DNA from: Planctomycetota bacterium
Lineage (GTDB): Bacteria > Planctomycetota > UBA8742 > UBA2392
DNA: 64,000 nucleotides
Reading direction: 5' to 3'
Assembly: GCA_015075515.1 (NCBI GenBank)
Contig: JABTUE010000002.1
Span: 923,208-987,207 of the forward strand
Of this stretch, positions 8,101 to 14,767 are shown piece after piece. The first letter of the stretch is position 1. Each line of letters begins with the position of its first letter. A program made the translations under genes and the position numbers. Below the pieces are notes generated by a model. It was not told where the DNA came from and ran no database searches. It saw only the letters and a program-made list of their open reading frames with translations.

Positions 8101-9855
8101 CCGCGGAACCCCCGGCGCCAGCGCCAGTTCGCGCACCTGTCCCACCAGCGGCATGTAGGCTTCGGGGCCTGACAACTGGCGTTCCAGCAGCGCGCGCAGC
8201 CCCAGCAACAGCGCGCGCCACGGGCCGTGATAGCCGCGCAGCCACAGGCGCAGCAGGCGCCGGGCCCGGCGCGGCGGCCATTGCGACAGCGCCAGATCCC
8301 GCGCCGCGATCTGCACCTTCACGTCCGGCGGCCCGGCACCGAAACGCGCGGCGCAGGCGGCATGGGCCTCGCACAGGTCAAGCGCCAGCTCAAAGTGCTG
8401 CGCCTGCCACAGACGCAGAAACAGATTTGCGCCGTCGGCATCGTCCCAGACCCCAAGGTCGCCTGAACGCAGCCTCAGCGCCGCGCACCACGCCGCGCGA
8501 CGCAATTCGTCGGGCCACGGACAGAAATATTCGCGCTCGGCCAGCCACAGACAGGCCGCGCGGCGGCCTGGCGCCCCCACGGCCGGATCGGGTAAACCGG
8601 GCCCCGCGACAATCACGCCGCCGTCGCGCGCGGCCAGACCGGTTGCGGAAAGCAGTTCGGCCCCGCGACGCAATTCGGGGCTGGTCTCCACCGCGCCGGC
8701 ATCCAGCCCCGGCCGCGACAGTGCCAGCAGCAGCGCCAGCCGCGCCGCGCCGGGGTGGATCACGTCCACGCGGCGCGAAGCCGTCATGGCCCGCAACTCG
8801 TCAGGCCATGTGGTGCCCAGCGCCGGCTGGCCTTCGGCCATGGACGCACCCGCGCGCTCAATCAGGGTAATCACCAGCCGTCGCGCCCCGGCCGGATCGC
8901 GCTCGCAGTGCGGCAGAAGCAACTCGCTGACCAGTTCCGGCGGCGCGCCCAGCGGCCGCAGCCACTGCGCCAGCGCCGTGCGCCCCGGCGTGGGCCAGGG
9001 CGGAATCTCGGCCAGGTGCGCCAGCGCCGCGCGCGCCTCGGCATGCTCGGCCTGGAGCAAACAAATCGCCGGGCCACGCTGACGCGCAAGCTGCGCCGCG
9101 GCCGATTCGGGCCCCGTCGCATGCAGCAGACGCATCGCCCCCGGCGTGTGGGCGCCCTCGGGCAGCAGGCACAATCCGGCCTGCAACGCGGCATCCGCCA
9201 GCAGCGCGGCCACAGCACGCCCGGTTTCGGCATCGGGTACCACCAGCGCCACCGCAAGCCCGCCCTCGCGTGAGCGAACCAGCGCGTTCGCGCACCAGGC
9301 GCGCATGGCCGGCATGTCGGCCAGCGGCGACAACGCGGCACGCAACATCAGGTTTGCGCCGCCATCCAGCGCCCGGAATACCACCTCGGCCAGGCGCGGC
9401 GCCCGCAGTGCCGCTGTCGGGCGCCGCCCGGCCAGTTGCGCCGCCAGAAAAGCCAGCGCCTGGGCGCACTGGGATTCACTGCCAGGTGCAGGAACACGCC
9501 GCAGTGACGGCTCGGACGGCCCCAGCATCAGATCCTGCAACCCAAGCTCGCGCGGCGTGTGCCCGGCCCAATGCAGCCGCCAGGCCAGCAGCACCAGTTC
9601 CCCCAGATCAACGGCCGAACGCGGCAACCGGTCGCCGCGCACACCACGGGGCGGCTCATCCAGTAAAAGCGCGTGCCCGTCAGAGGGCACCACGCCCCGA
9701 ACCGGCCCGAACACCGTGGGCAGGGCTGCACGCAGGGCAAGTTCGGCCGGGTTCGCCTCGATCACGCGCCACAGATCGCGGCGGGTTCGCACCAGCGTCG
9801 CGCCGTCGTGGTCGCGCGACCGGGCGCCAGGAACACTGATTTGGGCGGGCAACAT
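5167..9855 (-). CDS. giant sigma54-activator-like regulator (TPR / GAF-like / AAA+ / winged helix)
   Basis: A 1562-residue regulator. The C-terminal third has a sigma54-type AAA+ domain: Walker A GPPGSGKD (about 1270), ELFGHVRGAFTGA (about 1310-1322, the GAFTGA loop that contacts sigma54), and LRPDLAQRL and WPGNVRQLRS. The Walker B segment reads LQLDNPGEL, so the usual Glu after Asp is Asn, and the sensor-I Asn (ATN) is replaced by TSS. After it comes a winged-helix-like end (about 1500-1562, LVRRLGLSRTTVSTALSELARRGL) instead of the usual Fis-type helix. Residues about 400-1050 are alanine/leucine-rich helical repeats (TPR-like) and about 1080-1250 look GAF-like. Near residue 85-115, RLHWAGHTPRELGLQDLML resembles a decayed protein-kinase catalytic loop lacking HRD. 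The layout recalls kinase-ATPase-TPR-GAF-sigma54 fusions with the first two modules degenerate. It is divergent from two secreted lipoproteins. Confidence 0.85.
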   Translation of the reverse strand: MLPAQISVPGARSRDHDGATLVRTRRDLWRVIEANPAELALRAALPTVFGPVRGVVPSDGHALLLDEPPRGVRGDRLPRSAVDLGELVLLAWRLHWAGHTPRELGLQDLMLGPSEPSLRRVPAPGSESQCAQALAFLAAQLAGRRPTAALRAPRLAEVVFRALDGGANLMLRAALSPLADMPAMRAWCANALVRSREGGLAVALVVPDAETGRAVAALLADAALQAGLCLLPEGAHTPGAMRLLHATGPESAAAQLARQRGPAICLLQAEHAEARAALAHLAEIPPWPTPGRTALAQWLRPLGAPPELVSELLLPHCERDPAGARRLVITLIERAGASMAEGQPALGTTWPDELRAMTASRRVDVIHPGAARLALLLALSRPGLDAGAVETSPELRRGAELLSATGLAARDGGVIVAGPGLPDPAVGAPGRRAACLWLAEREYFCPWPDELRRAAWCAALRLRSGDLGVWDDADGANLFLRLWQAQHFELALDLCEAHAACAARFGAGPPDVKVQIAARDLALSQWPPRRARRLLRLWLRGYHGPWRALLLGLRALLERQLSGPEAYMPLVGQVRELALAPGVPRLAREQAILAAAHACSFEQPDEAMALLKLLPDEPAQSAALCVRARMLYVRAECAFISIRTDEALALAQQAREQLAPRGWAPIRARWEAEIESLLAMTHGMAVFFSRPVDEVMAPLRELEARHGGCRDVVARTLVNQHLFRLRLREIGSLSPADSQAVLAEARPDNLRGYMIVLYQLSENAAYRGDAELVRRLGARLAALNAPQVSPMAWVGWARHEALRLALAGDFRAALRWWRRGGVSRLTEPWRTRMGNLRLGERGAFYLLAGKWRRGLTDLLEASARLSRMSAGARASGFYSLAVLGRLVLGQPIPEEGVADLESLGLRGFEMPRLAALLARLSAAGDWVGLREAIESASCPVLWKCVFLGVAALVARAAGARVAHELARAAHELVPESAPALRLWLDREFAPRRTVQTDLAPAVLAALARLAADPLNPPPESRLVEAAREALSRAAGAEAGAVIEGRRYGPDSLAPACDQARLEGEHEQPGVIATALPGAGGALALAAGPDQWPVLRAFAARLDELLAVSSARAERESVRRAGRALASAAWAMALEDGFAARLAALARLCAAETGHDGVELALMRRGTVLLSTVRVADPRHEVIRRVDEVLSLRLRSRGGTRESAEQACADAARAVAHALRRAPDALRNELGRAEQGEVVYAAGEPLGTSPAAARLAADIRRFAVLDLPVVVTGPPGSGKDLVARALHQGTQPHVVLDCATLRVETAASELFGHVRGAFTGATADHTGLLQAAGEGTLQLDNPGELSPAIQAMLLRALQARRFLPVGGLREREFRARIVVTSSAPLDELVARGGLRPDLAQRLAGLNLRVPALAERGDDAVFLARHFAREFGVQFGRRLRLTPAAERAVAEHPWPGNVRQLRSTLARAAALCASGLITPDDLARDSADEPGGVLRLPRDVPDLTTAGRLVLAGLRELGETGAGTLVRRLGLSRTTVSTALSELARRGLARRTGRARATRYAALG

Positions 9856-9890
9856 GGTCTGGATGGCAACGAGGCTGACAGCCGGCGGCC

Positions 9891-9914
9891 TAATCGTTCG
9901 TATTTCGAACGATT
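9891..9914. promoter_or_regulatory. perfect inverted repeat, putative operator / upstream activating site
   Basis: TAATCGTTCG, a 5-nt spacer and CGAACGATTA form a perfect 10-bp inverted repeat. It overlaps the -10 hexamer and the expected transcription start of the leftward regulator promoter. Its centre is about 112 bp upstream of the GG of the rightward -24/-12 promoter, a usual distance for an enhancer-like activator site. The likely ligand is the winged-helix end of the regulator at 5167-9855; this is inferred. Confidence 0.6.
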
Positions 9915-9939
9915 ATAGATGGTATGCCGGTTACCACAA
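9912..9939 (-). promoter_or_regulatory. sigma70-type promoter for the regulator gene
   Basis: On the minus strand TTGTGG (9939-9934), a 16-nt spacer and a perfect TATAAT (9917-9912) form a good vegetative promoter, about 57 nt upstream of the regulator's ATG. The -10 element overlaps the inverted repeat at 9891-9914, which suggests autorepression. Confidence 0.6.
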
Positions 9940-10011
9940 GCCGGCTGTATATGATCATAAAACAATACCTTTCAATAACTTATGTACGTGCATCCGTCAC
10001 AATCAAAAACA

Positions 10012-10028
10012 TTGGCACGGCTGGCGCA
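10012..10028 (+). promoter_or_regulatory. sigma54 (-24/-12) promoter
   Basis: TTGGCACG, 4 nt and GCGCA: the -24 half matches the sigma54 consensus perfectly and the -12 half keeps the essential GC at the correct 12-bp offset from GG (TT of TTGCA is replaced by GC). The expected start near 10039 leaves a short leader containing GGAG (10049-10052) before the ATG at 10060. Confidence 0.65.
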
Positions 10029-10059
10029 TCCTTCAGGCCAACCCAAACGGAGTCCTGAC

Positions 10060-11472
10060 ATGCGCACCGACACCAAGTTTCTGGCGGCCTCTCTGCGAGC
10101 ACGCGTTGCGGCTGTCGCCCTGTCTTCTGTCGTGGCACTTGTTCTGAGCGCCTGTGGTGGTGGCGGTGGCAGCAGTGGCGGAGGGCTGGGCACGCCCACC
10201 CATCCCACCACCCCCGGCGGCGGCGGCACTCCCGGCAACACAGCGCCCACCTTCACCAGCACGGCGCCGACCACCGGCACGGTGGGTCAGCCCTACAGCT
10301 ACCAGGCCACAGCCACGGACGCCGAGGGCGGGACACTGACGTTTTCGCTGGTGGCGGGCCCCGCGGGCATGAACGCCAGCGGAACCGGGCTGGTCACCTG
10401 GACCCCGTCGGCAGGCGGCACCTTCAATGCCACGCTGCGGGTCACTGACGGCGCGCTGCACACCGACCAGACCTGGAACATCACGGTTTCGGCTACCGGC
10501 GGCGGCACGGGGCTTCCGGCCAGCGTCAGTTTGACCGACCTGGGCGCGTTGCCCAACGGCATGCTGGTGCTGAGCGACATGGCCGCATTCGACGGCAGGC
10601 TGTACATCGCCGCGGCAATCAACCCGCTGGGCAGTCCCTTTGGCGCCGGCATCTACTACTACAACGGCACCAGCATCCAGACCGCCATGTACGACAGCGG
10701 CAGCCAGGGTTTCCTGCGCGCCAAGGTGATTGACAACAAACTGTATATCCCCGACGGCGACCCCAACGGACTGGACCCAGGCAAGGTCTACATCTTCAGC
10801 CCCGGCAGCACCACGCCGCTTTCCACCAACGTGACCTCCGCGGTGCACAACTTTGACGTGGTCAAGTTCAACGGCCAGCTTTACGTCAGCGGCAGCAACT
10901 CTTCGGGCCAGAGCAGCCTCAACCGCTTCAACACCACCACCAGCACTTGGGACAGTGTCAGCACCGGGCCCTACGGGCGCCTGAAGTACATGGCCGTGCT
11001 GGACAGCAAAATCTGGTCGTCCAAACAGGTTCAGAGCGGCGTAGACGGCGTCTGGATTGACAGCAGCATGACCCAGGCGGGCTTTCTGGCCTCCAGCAGC
11101 GGCGGCAACCTGATGCCGTGCATGGAAGAGATTGACGGCAAGATCTACACCGTGCTGTGGGGTTCTTCGGGCGTCACCAACTTCATCATCAACCCCGGCA
11201 GCACCGTCACCGTCATCAACGGAATCAACGGCCTGATGTGGGATGTGGTCAAGCACAGCGACGGCAACTACTACGCCGTGGCCACCGACGGCACCAACGA
11301 CAAGATCTACGGCAGCACCGACGGCGTAACCTTCACCCAGCTTTACAGCCAGGCTGGCCAGAAGTTCGGCCAGGTGCCCAGCAACGCCGACGGGCGCCCC
11401 AGCATCGCCAGCTACAACGGCAAGCTGTACGTGGGCAGCAGCACCAACGGCCGCCTGTACCGGCTGGATTGA
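10060..11472 (+). CDS. secreted lipoprotein, Ig/cadherin-like domain plus beta-propeller
   Basis: A 470-residue lipoprotein. The signal peptide ends in the lipobox LSAC (Cys about residue 31), followed by a poly-glycine/serine linker. Residues about 50-145 form a cadherin/Ig-like domain (GTVGQPYSYQATATDAEGG, LVTWTPSAGGTFNATLRVTD). Residues about 150-470 are repeated short beta-strand units (FDGRLYIAA, IDNKLYIPD, FNGQLYVSG, IDGKIYTVLW, YNGKLYVGS) typical of a six- or seven-bladed propeller. No enzyme motif was seen; ligand or polymer binding at the cell surface is likely. The ATG at 10060 has GGAG 8 nt upstream. It is first in a two-gene unit with the esterase at 11515 (42-nt gap), downstream of the sigma54-type promoter. 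Confidence 0.8.
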   Translation: MRTDTKFLAASLRARVAAVALSSVVALVLSACGGGGGSSGGGLGTPTHPTTPGGGGTPGNTAPTFTSTAPTTGTVGQPYSYQATATDAEGGTLTFSLVAGPAGMNASGTGLVTWTPSAGGTFNATLRVTDGALHTDQTWNITVSATGGGTGLPASVSLTDLGALPNGMLVLSDMAAFDGRLYIAAAINPLGSPFGAGIYYYNGTSIQTAMYDSGSQGFLRAKVIDNKLYIPDGDPNGLDPGKVYIFSPGSTTPLSTNVTSAVHNFDVVKFNGQLYVSGSNSSGQSSLNRFNTTTSTWDSVSTGPYGRLKYMAVLDSKIWSSKQVQSGVDGVWIDSSMTQAGFLASSSGGNLMPCMEEIDGKIYTVLWGSSGVTNFIINPGSTVTVINGINGLMWDVVKHSDGNYYAVATDGTNDKIYGSTDGVTFTQLYSQAGQKFGQVPSNADGRPSIASYNGKLYVGSSTNGRLYRLD

Positions 11473-11514
11473 TCCGTAACCCACTCACTTCCTGACCCAA
11501 ACGGGAACAAAACC

Positions 11515-13089
11515 ATGCGCACCCAACTTGCAATCCTGGCCCTGCTGTCACTGGCCCTTGTGGCCGGCTGCGGCGGAGGCGGCGGCAGCGGCGGCGGCTT
11601 TGTGGCGCCTCCCCCACCGGGCGGCAACACAAACCCCACCATCACGGTGACCGGCATGAGCGCGGGCGCCGGCGGATATGAACTGGCGGTCCAGAGCGGC
11701 AACCCGCTCCCGGGGGTTGTCACGGTGACGGCCAGTGACGTCAACGCGGGCGACAGTCTCCAGCTGTCGGTCGGGTTCAATCCGTCGGCGTCCTCGGGCT
11801 TTACCTCGATTCCGGCCCAGCTCGTGCTTTCTCCGACACCGGCCGGCAACCCGGCCACCAGTACTGCAACCGCCACAGCGCCGGCCCAGGCCGTGGTCAC
11901 GATTTCGCCCAACGGCGCGCTGACCGGCACGGGTACGCTGGTGTTTACCGTCGTGCTCACGGACGGTGCCGGCGGCTCGGCCAGCACGCAGCTCAGCATC
12001 CTGGTGACATCAACACCCGTGAACAACCCGCCCAGCCTCGGCGCACCCACGGGCCCCGGCACCGTTGGCGGCACCGCCCCCAACCACACCACCAGCGTGC
12101 AGGTGGGTCAGTCGCTGGCCTGCAGCATCACCGCCACTGACCCCGACAGCGCCAACACCCTGACCCTGACGGCATCCGTCACCGGCGGAACGCTGACCGC
12201 GGCCCAGGCCGGCTTCAGCACGGCGTTTCCGGCCACGTCAACCGGCGGCTCGCCCCGCACCCTCAGTCTTGCGGGCACGGCCGCCGCGGCCGGCAGCATC
12301 ACACTGACGTTCACAGTCAATGACGGGGCAGGGGGCACGGCCACGCGCACGCTGGCGATCACGATCACCGCGCCCAGCACCGGCGGCAGCGGTACCGGCG
12401 GCAGCGGCGGGGCTTACCCGGGCAACCAGTCGCGCACGGTTACGGTTTCAGGCGCGGGCACCCACACCTATTACCTGTACATCCCCAACAGCTACAACCC
12501 GTCCACACCGATGCCTGTCATGTACGGCTTCCACGGGGCTGGCGGCGCGGGCACGGCCCCGGCCGCGGCGCAGTCCGTGCGCACCAGTTGGTCCAGCATC
12601 GCCGAAAGCGAGGGCTTCATCGTGGTGGCCCAGGCCGCAACCGGCAGCAGCGGCGGCTGGGTTCCCAGCACCGACACACAGATTCTGGACGCGATCATTA
12701 CCGACGTGTGGGGCGCCTACAACATCAACACCAAGCGCAACTACTGCTGGGGTTTCTCGGCCGGTGGCCACTACGTGCACGCCCTGGCCCTGAACAACAA
12801 CACGTTCTTTGCGGCCTATGGCGTCAGCGCCGGTGTTCTGGACGCGCTTGCCGGCGCCAGCGCCCCCAATACCGCCGCGGCCACGCGCCGGATTCCGTGC
12901 GATATTCATATCGGCAACAGCGACTCAACGCTGCTGCCCTACGCCCAGACCGATCGCACGCGCTTTATCAACGCCGGCTGGAGCGAAGGCACCAACCTGT
13001 GGTACACCGAATTTTCCGGCGGACACACCTACACCACCACGCACCTGGGCCAGATCTGGAACAACATCAAGACTCACTCGCTGCCCTGA
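11515..13089 (+). CDS. secreted lipoprotein esterase (PHB-depolymerase/feruloyl-esterase-like alpha/beta hydrolase)
   Basis: A 524-residue lipoprotein. Lipobox VAGC (Cys about residue 20) is followed by a glycine-rich linker, two cadherin/Ig-like regions with Pro/Thr-rich spacing (about 40-165 and 170-285), and a C-terminal alpha/beta-hydrolase (about 300-524). The hydrolase has an oxyanion segment GFHGAGGAG, the nucleophile elbow GFSAGG (Ser), a candidate acid in IGNSD and a candidate His in GGHTY, as in LpqC/PHB depolymerase and feruloyl esterase families. The likely role is extracellular ester hydrolysis of a polymer; the substrate cannot be read from the sequence. Probably co-transcribed with the lipoprotein upstream and ended by the hairpin at 13117-13145. 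Confidence 0.85.
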   Translation: MRTQLAILALLSLALVAGCGGGGGSGGGFVAPPPPGGNTNPTITVTGMSAGAGGYELAVQSGNPLPGVVTVTASDVNAGDSLQLSVGFNPSASSGFTSIPAQLVLSPTPAGNPATSTATATAPAQAVVTISPNGALTGTGTLVFTVVLTDGAGGSASTQLSILVTSTPVNNPPSLGAPTGPGTVGGTAPNHTTSVQVGQSLACSITATDPDSANTLTLTASVTGGTLTAAQAGFSTAFPATSTGGSPRTLSLAGTAAAAGSITLTFTVNDGAGGTATRTLAITITAPSTGGSGTGGSGGAYPGNQSRTVTVSGAGTHTYYLYIPNSYNPSTPMPVMYGFHGAGGAGTAPAAAQSVRTSWSSIAESEGFIVVAQAATGSSGGWVPSTDTQILDAIITDVWGAYNINTKRNYCWGFSAGGHYVHALALNNNTFFAAYGVSAGVLDALAGASAPNTAAATRRIPCDIHIGNSDSTLLPYAQTDRTRFINAGWSEGTNLWYTEFSGGHTYTTTHLGQIWNNIKTHSLP

Positions 13090-13116
13090 CACGGTGCGCC
13101 AGGGCCGCGAAACAGG

Positions 13117-13145
13117 ACACCCGCCGGGTTTGGGCCGGCGGGTGT
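13117..13145 (+). terminator. intrinsic terminator after the esterase gene
   Basis: A perfect 11-bp stem (ACACCCGCCGG / CCGGCGGGTGT) with a 7-nt loop, followed by the T-rich run TGTGTTGTG, lies 28 nt after the esterase stop. Confidence 0.8.
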
Positions 13146-13216
13146 TGTGTTGTGACCCCGGTCAGGGTGCAAACGCCGCCCGTTGCCTGCGCCGCGCCGC
13201 GCGGCATATTCAGCCC

Positions 13217-14182
13217 GTGCCCTACCGAGGCCAGACCTTTGCCAGCTTTGCCGAGTTCCGCGACCGCGGCGGACGCCTGCGCGAATTGCGGCCGGTGGTC
13301 AGTGTCGGCAGCTTTGACGGCGTGCATCTGGGCCACCAGTACCTGCTGAACGAACTGGTCGAGTGGGCCCGGCGCGAGCACTGCCCGGCCGTAGTCGTCA
13401 CGTTCCGCCAGCACCCCCGTGCGGTGATGCTCGGGCGCGACATGCCGTCGCTCAACTCGCCGGAACAGAAACTGCGGCTGCTGTTCAAGTCGGGACTGGA
13501 CGCCGTGGTGATGGTGGATTTTGACGAATCGGTGCGCAACCTTTCCGCCCAGCGGTTTCTGGTTGACGTGATCCGCGGTGACCTGAACGCCCGCGGCATG
13601 CTGGTGGGCTTCAACAACCGCATCGGCAAAGACGGCGAGGGCACCTTTGAACGCCTGCGGGATCTGGGCACACAACACGGCGTGGAAGTCCGCCCCAGCG
13701 ACCCCGTCACCGTTTCCGGCCAGGCCATGAGCAGCAGCGCGATCCGCAACCATGTGGCGGCGGGCGACTTTCTGTGGGCGCGCAAGCTGTTGGGACGGCC
13801 TTACAGCATCGGCGGCGTCGTGCAGCACGGCGACAAGCGCGGGCGCGCGATCGGGTTTCCCACGGCGAACCTGCCGCTGGAAGGTCTGGCGTACCCGCCC
13901 ACGGGCGTGTATGGCGTGCGCGTCAAGGTGGACGGCACCTGGCACACCGGCGCGGCCAACATCGGCACACGGCCCACGGTGGATCCGTCACGCCGCACGC
14001 CGCTGCTGGAGGTGCACCTGCTGGATTTTGACGGTGACCTGTACGGCCGTGAACTGGAAGTCGAGTTTCTGTTTGCCGTGCGGCCGGAACGGAAGTTTGC
14101 CGGGCTTGACGAACTGAAGGCCCAGCTGGCCCGCGACGTGGCCGAGATCCGTGACCGCGCCGCGCAGGAGGAATACCAATGA
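13217..14182 (+). CDS. ribF: bifunctional riboflavin kinase / FAD synthetase
   Basis: Makes FMN from riboflavin and FAD from FMN in the cytoplasm. The 321-residue length is normal. The N-terminal nucleotidyltransferase has SVGSFDGVHLGHQYLL (about residues 28-43, HIGH-like motif) and the MSSSAIR segment before the linker. The C-terminal riboflavin-kinase barrel has RGRAIGFPTANL, GVYGVRV, AANIGTRPTV and LEVHLLDFDGDLYGREL. The GTG at 13217 gives the expected N-terminus; no strong ribosome-binding site precedes it. It overlaps pyrE by ATGA, so the pair is translationally coupled. Confidence 0.93.
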   Translation: MPYRGQTFASFAEFRDRGGRLRELRPVVSVGSFDGVHLGHQYLLNELVEWARREHCPAVVVTFRQHPRAVMLGRDMPSLNSPEQKLRLLFKSGLDAVVMVDFDESVRNLSAQRFLVDVIRGDLNARGMLVGFNNRIGKDGEGTFERLRDLGTQHGVEVRPSDPVTVSGQAMSSSAIRNHVAAGDFLWARKLLGRPYSIGGVVQHGDKRGRAIGFPTANLPLEGLAYPPTGVYGVRVKVDGTWHTGAANIGTRPTVDPSRRTPLLEVHLLDFDGDLYGRELEVEFLFAVRPERKFAGLDELKAQLARDVAEIRDRAAQEEYQ

Positions 14183-14721
14183 CCGAACACGAAGAACTCA
14201 AGCAACTGGTCAAAGCCACCATCGCCGAGGGCCCGGTCAAACTGGCCAGCGGCGCGACCAGCGACTTCTACATTGACGGACGCCTGACATCGCTTTCGGG
14301 CCGCGGGCTTGAGCTGGTCTCGCGTTTGATGTGGCAGCGCATCGCCGGCCTTAACATTGCCGCCGTGGGCGGCCCGACCATGGGCGCCGACCCGATCATC
14401 GCCGGCATCATGCAGGAGGCCGCGCGCCACGGCACGCACATCAACGGCTTCATCATCCGCAAGGAGCAGAAGAGCCACGGCATGCAGAAACTGGTGGAAG
14501 GCCCGGCTTTGCGCGACGGCGACCGCGTGGTGATCGTGGAAGACGTTGTAACCAGCGGCGGCAGCGCAATCACGGCAATTGAAAAACTCATGAGCCAGTA
14601 CAAGCCCAGGGTGGTCAAGGTGCTGGCGATCGTGGATCGCCTCAGCGGCGCGCAGGAAAACCTGCGCAAGGCCGGGCTGGAGTTCGAGGCGCTGTTCACC
14701 CGCGCGGATTTCGGGCGTTAG
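14179..14721 (+). CDS. pyrE: orotate phosphoribosyltransferase
   Basis: Joins orotate to PRPP to give OMP in pyrimidine synthesis. It has 180 residues, with LASGATSDFYIDGR near the start, the GGPTMGADPI segment, the flexible-loop IRKEQKSHG and the PRPP-binding motif VVIVEDVVTSGGS (about residues 116-128). The start overlaps the ribF stop (ATGA) with AGGAGGA upstream. The stop codon TAG lies at the beginning of a dispersed repeat (14719-14757). Confidence 0.94.
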   Translation: MTEHEELKQLVKATIAEGPVKLASGATSDFYIDGRLTSLSGRGLELVSRLMWQRIAGLNIAAVGGPTMGADPIIAGIMQEAARHGTHINGFIIRKEQKSHGMQKLVEGPALRDGDRVVIVEDVVTSGGSAITAIEKLMSQYKPRVVKVLAIVDRLSGAQENLRKAGLEFEALFTRADFGR

Positions 14722-14757
14722 AGCCCTTTCATGGTTTGTATGCAGGGGTTCCGCGCC
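14719..14757. repeat. partial copy of dispersed repeat (see 50358-50525)
   Basis: About 39 bp starting at the pyrE stop codon match the left end of the element at 50358 with only three substitutions (the TAGAGC...TTTCATG...TTTGTATGCAGG segment and the following GGTTCCGCGCC). The right-hand part of the element is missing here. Both copies lie between convergent genes. Confidence 0.7.
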
Positions 14758-14767
14758 CCGGCGCGCG

